Shown here: positions 46,077-55,501 of the stretch, one piece after another
Layout: every line of letters starts with the position of its first letter
Position numbering within the stretch: the stretch's first letter is position 1
Assembly: GCA_016800925.1 (NCBI GenBank)
Contig: JABCPU010000301.1
Location: forward strand, 19,044-83,043
Direction of reading: 5' to 3'
From: Suillus spraguei
Taxonomy: Eukaryota; Basidiomycota; Agaricomycetes; Boletales; Suillaceae
DNA: 64,000 nucleotides
Translations under genes and position numbers: made by a program
Notes under the pieces: model-generated
The model's database searches: none
What the model was told of the DNA's origin: nothing
The model's input: only the letters and a program-made list of their open reading frames with translations

Positions 46077-46299
46077 CATGGATATGTATTACTTGTTTGC
46101 AGAGATCTTGGCTTGATCTTCGTGCCCTTCTCGAACGTGGTCATCTTCTACCCACCCGTCTCCCTAAGATAGCCAAACCAAAGCAATCCTATTCATCAAC
46201 AACGTACACATACTACACGGCAGACACGGTACATATATGCGGGAACACTTTCAGTAGCTCAACCTTGATCACCTCCGCAAGGTGGTGCGGCACTGGTGC

Positions 46300-47000
46300 C
46301 TAGTTGCGAATTGGCTGGAGATTGGAGAGCCACTTGAATTCCCATTGCTGGCGGGAACTACCTTCGACGTAATTCTCAATTTTCACCTTGTGAACGTTGT
46401 GAGAAAAAGGCTTTGAAAAAATTTCACCGACTTACCGCACTGTCGTGCTTGCTTGGAATGGATAGCACCAGGTTCTCATTCCCGAGAGTGAAACTAATGC
46501 TGTACATGTGAGTCGTTAAGTTAGCAAAGATAGGTTGCAGAGCACCGCGTCGGATGCTCACGTAAAAGTATCGTCCATGCGTGCAACAAGATCAACGAGG
46601 AACGTCTGGCTAGTATAAACGACTGGTTCATCCGAATCCTGCCCACACTCGCATCAGCCAACAAGTAAATGAATAGATGAATGATGATCCAGCATACATC
46701 TCTCGCAGTAGCAAAGCATCCGTTACCATTGTAGCCTTCATTGTTGGACTGAATGCTGATAGTTTTGTTGGGGGAGCCTGGCTCGTTTTGTCTCTTGACC
46801 ACCCACTAGTATACGTGACGTGTATGAGAACAGATCACAAAGCGGGTGCAAAGGCGTATATATACCTGTTGAGCCACGGAGCCATTGTCGGCGTAGCCTT
46901 GGATCTGGTTGCCTTGAGTGGTGCTGTTGTTCGTCAGATCGAGCATAAGGCCTTCGCTAACGTTTCTGATATTATACACTCCATCGACGGGGAAAGGCAT
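46300..47000 (-). CDS. Small beta-trefoil (ricin-B-like lectin) protein, left copy
   Basis: The start at 47000 and stop at 46300 mirror the right copy. Five exons and four GT-AG introns of 49-62 nt give 156 aa. The N-terminus MPFPVDGVYNIRNVSEGLM followed by AQQWVVKR, and the end SSRQQWEFKWL, show the Q-x-W motif and length of single-domain beta-trefoil proteins. Ricin-B-type lectins are the best match; mycocypin-type protease inhibitors share the fold. No signal peptide, so cytosolic, as for most mushroom lectins. One residue difference from the right copy is visible (STTQ versus STAQ). Transcribed away from the palindrome centre. Confidence 0.78.
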
Positions 47001-47081
47001 TGTATAAGAAGTAGGTTGGTAGTAGGATGATTAGAAAATAAGACGAGGAACTGATGAAGGAAAGGTTAGAAAACGCTGGAC

Positions 47082-47088
47082 TTTTATA
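47082..47088 (-). promoter_or_regulatory. TATA box of the left lectin-like gene
   Basis: TATAAAA on the minus strand, 82 bases upstream of the start codon at 47000, in the context 'cagtataaaagtcc', identical to the right copy. Confidence 0.75.
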
Positions 47089-47764
47089 CTGTGCATCTTG
47101 CGCTATTATCGACAGATGGGGCCAAGGCAGACATGATGGCAATAGGAGCTACACATTTACATAATTGATGAGAGTCATGAGTCCTTTGGATACGTACCAT
47201 TCTTTCCAATACGAGCAGTAGAAGGTCCCCGCCTTGTCATTGTGATTATCACAACCTGAACTCAATTGACAGGACAGGAGCCGAAGTATGCGTTTAAGCA
47301 GTTTGTTTTTGGCATAGCTCAGGTCAAGCGTTCGTAACGTCTGTTTTTGGTCAAGTTAGTATAATCACAACTGCAGGTGTATCAATCCATTGCGCTCGCA
47401 CTTGCACTAGTTGCATTTTTTGTTTCGTTGCGACTCGACTGCACCATGTCGTCTATATTATTTTAGAGATCAATGTTATCTTCAGAGTGCGCTACCAGTG
47501 AAGTCGTGAGCGTTCGTAAGTGTCCGTAACGCGCGCAAGTTAAGCGTTTATTTCAGTGGTTTTGGAGATGCTGTTACTGTTCCGAAACAGATCGGCTCCC
47601 CAAAGCTTCCAAAATATGTACGTGCAAGGTGGCGTTACAGATCGGCTCCCCAAAGCTTCTGAGAACAAGGTACTAGTATGTACGTGCAAGGTGGCGTTAC
47701 TTAGTCATCCATGGACCTCAGCAACTCCTCCCAAAGTATTCCGAAGCTTAGTAAGTCCGTTCAT

Positions 47765-48450
47765 AGTGACTGTTGCGGTCTTATCCTACGCTGTCCTCGC
47801 TCATCATTACTCTTAACTAGCGCTGATGCATGCTAGCCTGGTTTCCTTGAGGCTTGTTGTTCTTGCCGTTGATTCGTTGAACCTGAATTTCGTCATTGAC
47901 GGTGAGCCTCATTTCTTTGACGAGATTTTCACTACTATCACCAGCTAACCTCATTTCCTTGAAGAGAATTTTAACATCGACGACGAGCCTTATTCCTGTG
48001 GTGAGAATTTTACCATCGACGGTGAGTCTTGGAAGAGACCTCGTCTATGGACGGTGAGCCTTACTTGTTCTGCCTCCATCTATCGTTCGGCTTCAATTTT
48101 GTAATTCTGTTTATAATACACATTTTTTTTCTATCTACATACTTTCTGTCTACTCAATGACAACGAACGTCACTTTGTTTCACACGTCCTCGCCTTCTTC
48201 ACTGCATCCGACTGCATTGTTAATGAAAACCTCACTGAACATATCTTCAACGACGACGTGGCCCGGTACTTACACGGCTTTCCAAATCATGATGGAGAAC
48301 CTTAGTTGAGGTTTGTCATTGATACTCTGATTGTACACTCATCTTTCAAATAAATCATACATAGCGCATCTTAACCACCTACACCTCGTGAATTTGCATC
48401 ATTTGGTACTGCGAGTCATCACGGCCGACTCGCAGCAATGCCCAGTGGAC
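47765..48450. other. Spacer of the inverted duplication, with degenerate tandem repeats
   Basis: Unique 686-bp centre. Between about 47870 and 48065 a unit of about 45-50 bases ('gacggtgagcctcatttc...gagaattttaccatc') recurs four to five times with drift. No coding family is recognised. It separates two divergent promoters. Confidence 0.75.
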
Positions 48451-49123
48451 ATGAACGGACTTACTAAGCTTCGGAATACTTTGGGAGGAGTTGCTGAGGT
48501 CCATGGATGACTAAGTAACGCCACCTTGCACGTACATACTAGTACCTTGTTCTCAGAAGCTTTGGGGAGCCGATCTGTAACGCCACCTTGCACGTACATA
48601 TTTTGGAAGCTTTGGGGAGCCGATCTGTTTCGGAACAGTAACAGCATCTCCAAAACCACTGAAATAAACGCTTAACTTGCGCGCGTTACGGACACTTACG
48701 AACGCTCACGACTTCACTGGTAGCGCACTCTGAAGATAACATTGATCTCTAAAATATAGACGACATGGTGCAGTCGAGTCGCAACGAAACAAAAAATGCA
48801 ACTAGTGCAAGTGCGAGCGCAATGGATTGATACACCTGCAGTTGTGATTATACTAACTTGACCAAAAACAGACGTTACGAACGCTTGACCTGAGCTATGC
48901 CAAAAACAAACTGCTTAAACGCATACTTCGGCTCCTGTCCTGTCAATTGAGTTCAGGTTGTGATAATCACAATGACAAGGCGGGGACCTTCTACTGCTCG
49001 TATTGGAAAGAATGGTACGTATCCAAAGGACTCATGACTCTCATCAATTATGTAAATGTGTAGCTCCTATTGCCATCATGTCTGCCTTGGCCCCATCTGT
49101 CGATAATAGCGCAAGATGCACAG

Positions 49124-49130
49124 TATAAAA
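49124..49130 (+). promoter_or_regulatory. TATA box of the right lectin-like gene
   Basis: TATAAAA, 82 bases upstream of the start codon at 49212, followed by a pyrimidine-rich 'cctttccttcatcag' leader. Confidence 0.75.
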
Positions 49131-49211
49131 GTCCAGCGTTTTCTAACCTTTCCTTCATCAGTTCCTCGTCTTATTTTCTAATCATCCTACTACCAACCTA
49201 CTTCTTATACA

Positions 49212-49912
49212 ATGCCTTTCCCCGTCGATGGAGTGTATAATATCAGAAACGTTAGCGAAGGCCTTATGCTCGATCTGACGAACAACAGCACCGCTCAAGG
49301 CAACCAAATCCAAGGCTACGCCGACAATGGCTCCGTGGCTCAACAGGTATATATACGCCTTTGCACCCGCTTTGTGATCTGTTCTCATACACGTCACGTA
49401 TACTAGTGGGTGGTCAAGAGACAAAACGAGCCAGGCTCCCCCAACAAAACTATCAGCATTCAGTCCAACAATGAAGGCTACAATGGTAACGGATGCTTTG
49501 CTACTGCGAGAGATGTATGCTGGATCATCATTCATCTATTCATTTACTTGTTGGCTGATGCGAGTGTGGGCAGGATTCGGATGAACCAGTCGTTTATACT
49601 AGCCAGACGTTCCTCGTTGATCTTGTTGCACGCATGGACGATACTTTTACGTGAGCATCCGACGCGGTGCTCTGCAACCTATTTTTGCTAACTTAACGAC
49701 TCACATGTACAGCATTAGTTTCACTCTCGGGAATGAGAACCTGGTGCTATCCATTCCAAGCAAGCATGACAGTGCGGTAAGTCGGTGAAATTTTTTCAAA
49801 GCCTTTTTCTCACAACGTTCACAAGGTGAAAATCGAGAATTACGTCGAAGGTAGTTCCCGCCAGCAATGGGAATTCAAGTGGCTCTCCAATCTCCAGCCA
49901 ATTCGCAACTAG
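49212..49912 (+). CDS. Small beta-trefoil (ricin-B-like lectin) protein, right copy
   Basis: Exons 49212-49346, 49407-49514, 49574-49650, 49713-49776, 49826-49912 give 156 aa. Motifs as in the left copy: GVYNIRNVSEGLMLDL (first trefoil repeat), QQWVVKR, FTISFTLGNENLVLSIP (middle to third repeat) and QQWEFKWLSNL near the C-terminus. Sugar-contact residues cannot be assigned with confidence because the repeats are diverged. Both copies look expressible. Mushroom proteins of this fold are often defence proteins against nematodes, insects or proteases; applying that here is inference. Confidence 0.78.
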
Positions 49913-50136
49913 GCACCAGTGCCGCACCACCTTGCGGAGGTGATCAAGGTTGAGCTACTGAAAGTGTTCCCGCATATATGTACCGTGTCTGCCGTGTAGT
50001 ATGTGTACGTTGTTGATGAATAGGATTGCTTTGGTTTGGCTATCTTAGTTGAGACGGGTGGGTAGAAGATGACCACGTTCGAGAAGGGCACGAAGATCAA
50101 GCCAAGATCTCTGCAAACAAGTAATACATATCCATG

Positions 50137-51332
50137 CACTACGTTGCCTGCAGATGATGCCATCAATACTGGTACTTGCAGACTGGCAAACTATGTTGTA
50201 ATTTTTTCTTCGCTGTTGTAGTGGTACATGCTGGTATGAACTTAAGTTTCGAACGCGCATTGTACAGTTGTCCACTGGCAAAACCTTGGATCTGAGAACA
50301 GCTTTTTAAAGAGTAAGGATATTAAGGGGGAAGTGGCACGAAGCGAGTTGCCGATCCGGGCTTTGGGATCGGTGGACCATCACTCCGGGTGTAATCCTTG
50401 GCACTTGGCGATTGTGACGCGCCCGTGACACCTCAATGCGCCCGTGACAGTGCCGATTCCCAGATCAAGTTGCGTTCGTGATTTATTCATTAGGGATACA
50501 TGCTACTGGCGTATCAAGCCTACTTGACGCGGCCACTCACGCACCAGTGCAAGCGTTCTTGACGCATGATCCTTCGTTCTTGATCACACACGTGGGGACC
50601 TATTGAACAGAGCAGGCAATTATTTGTTCAGATCTCTTCCCAGAACTCACTCACTAGGAATATTGAGATACACACTCCACCGCTGTAATGTTGATCAGCA
50701 TCCAAACCCCATTACTGGTTGCCTGCAGTGTTTCTAGTGTGGTCAGACATTCGAGATCTAAGTCAGCCACGAAGTTGTCAGCAGGATAACAGATCGCAAG
50801 GTCAGCCCAAGCCGCATCCTCAACAGCTTCCTATCATTCCACTCCTCATCCTAAGATTGGATGTGTTTTTTGAGATTCTCGGCTCACTAGCCAAAACAGT
50901 AGGTGATCAAGCTTGCAACAAAATAAGTAGGTAATAAGCGCATACCGGACGTCCGATTTGGGGATTAGTTTCTGTATTCTATGATACGATATTGAGACAA
51001 AAGATTATAGTTGGGATACTAATCAGCTATTTTCATAACGATAGACTAGAATCTGTAAAACACATATAGCCACTTTTGTTTATGTTGGAGCAAAACCAGG
51101 CGCTCCACGCTATAAGCTACTTTTGTGAATCTTTAACCTAACTTGGACCGGTGCAGTGACCTGGAATCATACCGCACGCACTGACCTGCGACCAGCCGCA
51201 CATGGTGGTGGTTATCACCAACTCCAGGTGACCTTGTCAAGTAACCAAGGCCTCATTGTGCAAGACACTACAATGTTGTCAAAGTAAGCTTCAAAATTCC
51301 CCATCATCCGAGTCAAATGGGCTGCTCCGCGG
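50137..51332. other. Intergenic; no gene recognised
   Basis: 1.2 kb outside the right arm. Short local repeats ('gcgcccgtgacac' near 50421 and 50440) and an imperfect dyad near 51170-51235 are all that is visible. Confidence 0.5.
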
Positions 51333-51338
51333 TATAAA
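51333..51338 (+). promoter_or_regulatory. Candidate TATA box
   Basis: TATAAA in 'cgcggtataaatcctgc', 53 bases before the start codon of the micro-ORF at 51391, with a C/A-rich stretch ('catcaatcatcatccccgac') directly before that ATG, as in highly expressed fungal genes. Confidence 0.5.
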
Positions 51339-51390
51339 TCCTGCTAGCGAGCAATGTCAACGAGTCGCTGCATCAATCATCATCCCCGAC

Positions 51391-51483
51391 ATGTCTGAGT
51401 CGAACCCTGGTTCTCCAAGCCAGAGTCCTTTCATTAACGAATATTTTACATACATGCTTGTGGGTCAACCCATCCCTATGTAG
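51391..51483 (+). CDS. Candidate micro-ORF of 30 codons
   Basis: MSESNPGSPSQSPF at the N-terminus, a short hydrophobic middle (FTYMLVG) and a proline-rich end. No family is recognised; it does not have the CaaX end of basidiomycete pheromones or the layout of known cyclic-peptide precursors. Support is only contextual: TATA box, good start context and no overlap with other genes. It could be the first exon of something larger, since a GT (CTT-gtgggt) lies near its end, or chance. Confidence 0.3.
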   Translation: MSESNPGSPSQSPFINEYFTYMLVGQPIPM

Positions 51484-51965
51484 TATTCATTCGATGGTGG
51501 CAAGAGACACTTCAATATCCCTTGCCTTCCGTAGAGCACCTTGTGTTCCGATAGAAATATATCAGGAGTGCGCTCGATGCATGAAATAAGGTACTGTAAC
51601 GATTAAGGTGTTAAATTCAAGATACTTTTGTGCCTTCACTTACTGCAACGTCCTGTACTGCAAGTAGACGAAGACGACCATTTTTCAGCGGTTTCGAACA
51701 TCTGAGCCTGTAAGTTGCGAGAGCCGAGGGACTCGACTGACTGCTTGATGGCTGTATCCTGTCACTTGTGCTATGGCCTTCGATATAAGGACTAACAACG
51801 CGCTACTGCTTCGCAGTATTTGGTATACGTCAACAATTTCCGTGCATGTTGATGATGGTCGGTGGTCGTTGTACTAGTATTCCGCAAGCAAGTTACAAAA
51901 GTAGCTAGCTTGCGCGCCTCCGTTTGGTTTCGCTCCAACAACGAAGAAAAGCGGCTATATGTGTT

Positions 51966-54892
51966 TTACAGATTCTGGTCTATCGAAATGAAAATAGCTG
52001 TCATGTGGAAAATTTGCTGTCTGTATCGAATGAAAATATCCCGTTCTGCGCAGCTACAGTATTTCCAGCATCCCGACGTTCGTGTTATAACAGAAGCCAC
52101 GTCCCCGACCTGTGCGATGATTTCGTTATCCGAAGCAATTCTCTTATACTCCCCACCACGCTGTTGCTCTAGCAAAAGTGCGCCAAAGGGCTGTCCGAGG
52201 CGAACGTACAACCTCAACCCTTTGGCAACCAGCTCATCTCCAGACTGGCCGCCCAGCTCGAGATCATATCGTTTCCACGGACGGACGAGTAAAAACTGCT
52301 GAGGGAATTGAAGTAGGATGTCACATTTCGTTTTGACTGGCAGGTCTTGTAGCCCGTCTGCCTTGACGTCATAAGTGAAACGTCCGGCCCCGTCTCGGCG
52401 AAGCCTCCGCCTGACTTCTGTGAGAGGAAATGTGATGCAAGGCAATTGCAGTCTGGCGTCTGCGAAACGAGGAATATCGGGGTTCTTAAGAGCAGTATAC
52501 CATTTCAAAGCCGACTCCATAGCTACAGTATCAATTTGCAGCGCGGAGACCAATTTCTCTATATCGTGTTCAGATAGCGATTGTGACATGTATGGCAGAT
52601 CCTTGTATGAAGAAATCTCGGCTGGGAGACAACTGTTGAAGCTGGATGATTGTTGTCCCACCCAATCCAGTGCTGATACGTCGCCCGAATGGGCTATGAT
52701 GTACTGCAAGAGTCGTCCAAGCGCGTTCTGTCTTTTTTCTCCATATATTACAGGAAGGTGGATGCCGAAGATCCCAAACAATGAATACGCAATGTCTTCC
52801 CCCTTCGTGGTGTCACGGTTTGACGCCCATCGGAGTTTCTCGAGGACATCTGTTGTCCCTGGATGGAAGTTAGCGAGCACCTGTCGATTTATGCCAGTTG
52901 AACGTTCCAACTCCTTCATGATACTGTCAGACTCCTTGTGGTTGCGTGAGCAGTTGTCGAGATATAGGTTCCAGTCTTCTTTGTAGAAGAGAACAAATTT
53001 AGGAGCCAGGAACTCCTGTACAGTCCATCCTCGCGTGTTCCAAATGCTGCCTGCGAGCGCAGCAGACTTTGACGGGACATCCGATAGGTAGACGATGGTA
53101 AGCACTGAGTTGCGATACCAGATGAACATGGAGTTGACTGATTCTCCGAGCTCGAAATTGTTATTCTGGTCGATGCAGCATGTATCGCTCCACGCCCAAT
53201 GATGCCCCGCATCACGAGCAACTTCGCAGAACTTCTGCAGCTTCACCATGGTTCCAACCGGATCCAAGGTATATATGTTCTTGTCCTGAATGTCACGCAG
53301 TAACGGCTCCTTGGTCCCCCACCTATGGGACAACATAACCCAACCGAAGTACTTTGCGACCGCTTCTTTGATGAGCTCTATTTCGCCAGGCCTACGCATG
53401 TCTGATGAATCCAAAAGCTCTTTGTACTCTGTACTCTCCCTGAATGCGTTGACCTGGGCATCTCGGTCGCACACGCGTCCAGTAGAGGTGTTGATTAGAC
53501 GAAGTGGGGCGTCTTTCAGTTGGGTACGAATAGCTTGGTCGAGAGCATCTTGTACTCCTTTTTGACAGATGTATTGCTGGTATAGCTCTGCAAAATTGTA
53601 AGTCATCTTCAAGTCGGCGCTTGAGTTGTTTGGGGCTTACGTTGCATCTGTGGGTCGGGTGAATCATTCAACCTGTTGAGCATAGTTTCGAAGGCCTTGG
53701 ATGCATCATCATAGTGACGTGCTCCACAAAGCGCTCCATACTTCAATTTGTATCCAAGATGAGACGAAGGGTCGAGTTCAATGACCTGCGAATATCATCA
53801 CACAAACGTTATAATAATGACCGATATTATCCGCACCTTGTCCGCGTCCGAAAGGGCCTCCACGTAGAGGCTTTGGTCCAACCTCACCTCACTGCGACGC
53901 GCAAAGTATGAGGAATCCAGCCCGAACTCTTCGGAAAGTGGGTTCTCTATGGACCAGAGCTGAAGATTCCCACTAGAGTCTCCAGTCGCGAGCAGGTCTC
54001 CACCAGGAGAAAATGCGGCACAGAAAACAAGTGCGGTGTGTGCAAGTTTGAGTGGCCGGCCCATCAGCTTTATGCTCCACAAGCACACAGTCTTATCGTC
54101 CGAGGCAGTTGCAATGAAGGAGCCATCAGGAGAGATGGCAAGTGAGTTGATGTCATCAGTGTGAGCGGCGTAAGGTCGACCAATTTGGGTCCCGTCCGAC
54201 GAGTTCCAAAACTTGATTGTTTTGTCCTCTGACGCAGAGACAAGTTGCTGGCCGTCAGGCGACCACACAATGTGAACCCAACCGTCCAAGTTGTGAGCGT
54301 TGATTTCGAATAGAAGGTCGGAGTTATCGATGCTCCAAACCCGAATCTTGCACTCAGTTCCAGATGCTAATTTTAGCCCATCTGGACTGAAGGCAACACG
54401 AAACACCGGACGGTCCGAACCCTTGAGTGTTGAGACGACAAGGCCAGTCTTTGCATCCCATATAAGAACTCTTTTATCATGTGACCCACTTGCAAGCCTT
54501 TTGCCATCAAAGGAGAAGCACAGCGACCAAATCTCGCCTGTATGCCTCACCAGCCTGAGCGGTTTGTGCTTGCCATCGACGTCCCAGACGATGATGGCTC
54601 TATCTTGTCCACCACTCGCAATTCGCTTGTCGTCTGGTGATACGGCGACTGAATACACATAGTCATGGTGTCCCCGGAATGGCCCTCCCACCAATGCTCC
54701 TTCCTCCACATCCCAAATTTGCACGGTATGATCCCACGAACCGGTGACGATCCGTCGACCATCTTTGAAGAACGCAAGTGCCGACACTGAGTTTTTGTGC
54801 ACTTGCGTCGTGTATATTGGCAGCTGGCTTGCCTGCTCTGGCGTCGCGGGCCTTTCCACAGTAGAGGTAGAAAGATCGCCCGATCCTGACAT
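51966..54892 (-). CDS. WD40-repeat protein with C-terminal HET domain
   Basis: Three exons: 54892-53837, 53785-53641, 53587-51966. Introns are 51 and 53 nt and the product is 940 aa. About seven WD40 repeats occupy residues 25-330 (for example GSWDHTVQIWDVEEG, SGSHDKRVLIWDAKTG, ASDDKTVCLWSIKL). A short TPR-like linker (VIELDPSSHLGYKLKYGAL) follows. The HET domain then lies at about residues 455-580, with MLSHRWG, WAWSDTCCIDQNN, MFIWYRNSVLTIVYLSD and RGWTVQEFLAPKFVLFY. HET domains trigger heterokaryon incompatibility or defence-like cell death in filamentous fungi; WD40 propellers bind partners. No NACHT or nucleotide-binding motif is present. A decayed paralogue lies at 24270-26890. Confidence 0.9.
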
Positions 54893-55501
54893 ATCGCTGA
54901 ACAGAGATTTAGAGGATCAGTAGTGTTTGAAGTTGACAAGAAGCGCACTCTGTGGTTAAGTTGTCGATCGATCTTCCGTGTTGTGAGGGTCGTGAGCAGA
55001 ATTGATTATCGGATGTCTGCCATAACCCAATTCAATCGTTTGCTGAGCTTTGTTCCATACCCACGTTGCTACAGCATTTCGGTGCTTCCATCCGAGTCAG
55101 CGCCTTTTTTCATAAACGCTCGCCATATTTATAATTCGTTCATTCTGTTCATAGCAAACCCCTTATAATTCTCCAAAGAATCATAGTGGAAGGCATAAGT
55201 ATGCTTGCTGTATACTCCGAAATCTGAGTTCCTTTGCAGTAGTAAATACAGTTTGCTCCAAGTTTGCTCAAAGCCTTAAGACAAAGTGAGAACTATTAAC
55301 TATGCGAATACTGTTGCGAGTGCTCATTGAACTTCTGAAGTCACAAATCGTTTTTAGTGTAAGAGTGTTTGGAATTCTACCCCAAAGCTAGATACGAGTG
55401 TAGGATTAGAACGAGGCATTTGCGTGCCCGAGGTGTGATTTTGTAGATGAGCCTCTGCTTGGACTGTGTCCTCGTAATGTATGAAGTACGTGTGTATAAT
55501 A
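54893..55501. other. Intergenic; nothing recognised
   Basis: Promoter side of the WD40-HET gene and 3' flank of the SPT21-like gene, both minus strand. No repeat or coding family seen. Confidence 0.5.

Larger units (their letters stand above)
46077..47764. repeat. Left arm of a 1.69-kb inverted duplication
   Basis: The reverse complement matches 48451-50136 with very few differences (over 99% by eye). The outer edge is at 'catggatatgtattac', the inner edge at 'taagtccgttcat'. The arm contains a complete lectin-like gene, its TATA box and a small internal tandem duplication ('cagatcggctccccaaagcttc' twice at 47588-47660). Confidence 0.95.
48451..50136. repeat. Right arm of the 1.69-kb inverted duplication
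   Basis: Mirror image of 46077-47764 around position 48106. Visible differences are scattered single bases (for example in the third and last introns and at the outer 'cgtctc' site). Confidence 0.95.

Noticed and set aside
47588..47760. Coding frame starting MVLEMLLLFRNRS on both arms of the inverted duplication
   Set aside because: It spans a local tandem repeat and promoter-proximal DNA upstream of the lectin-like gene; no family signal and different ends at the spacer.
52375..52986. Plus-strand frame of about 200 codons inside the HET gene
   Set aside because: Antisense to a well-supported HET exon with conserved motifs.
53839..55168. WD40 gene and HET gene as two separate genes
   Set aside because: A 51-nt intron at 53786-53836 and a 53-nt intron at 53588-53640 join them in phase. 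The frame ending RIISVIIITFV is intron read-through.
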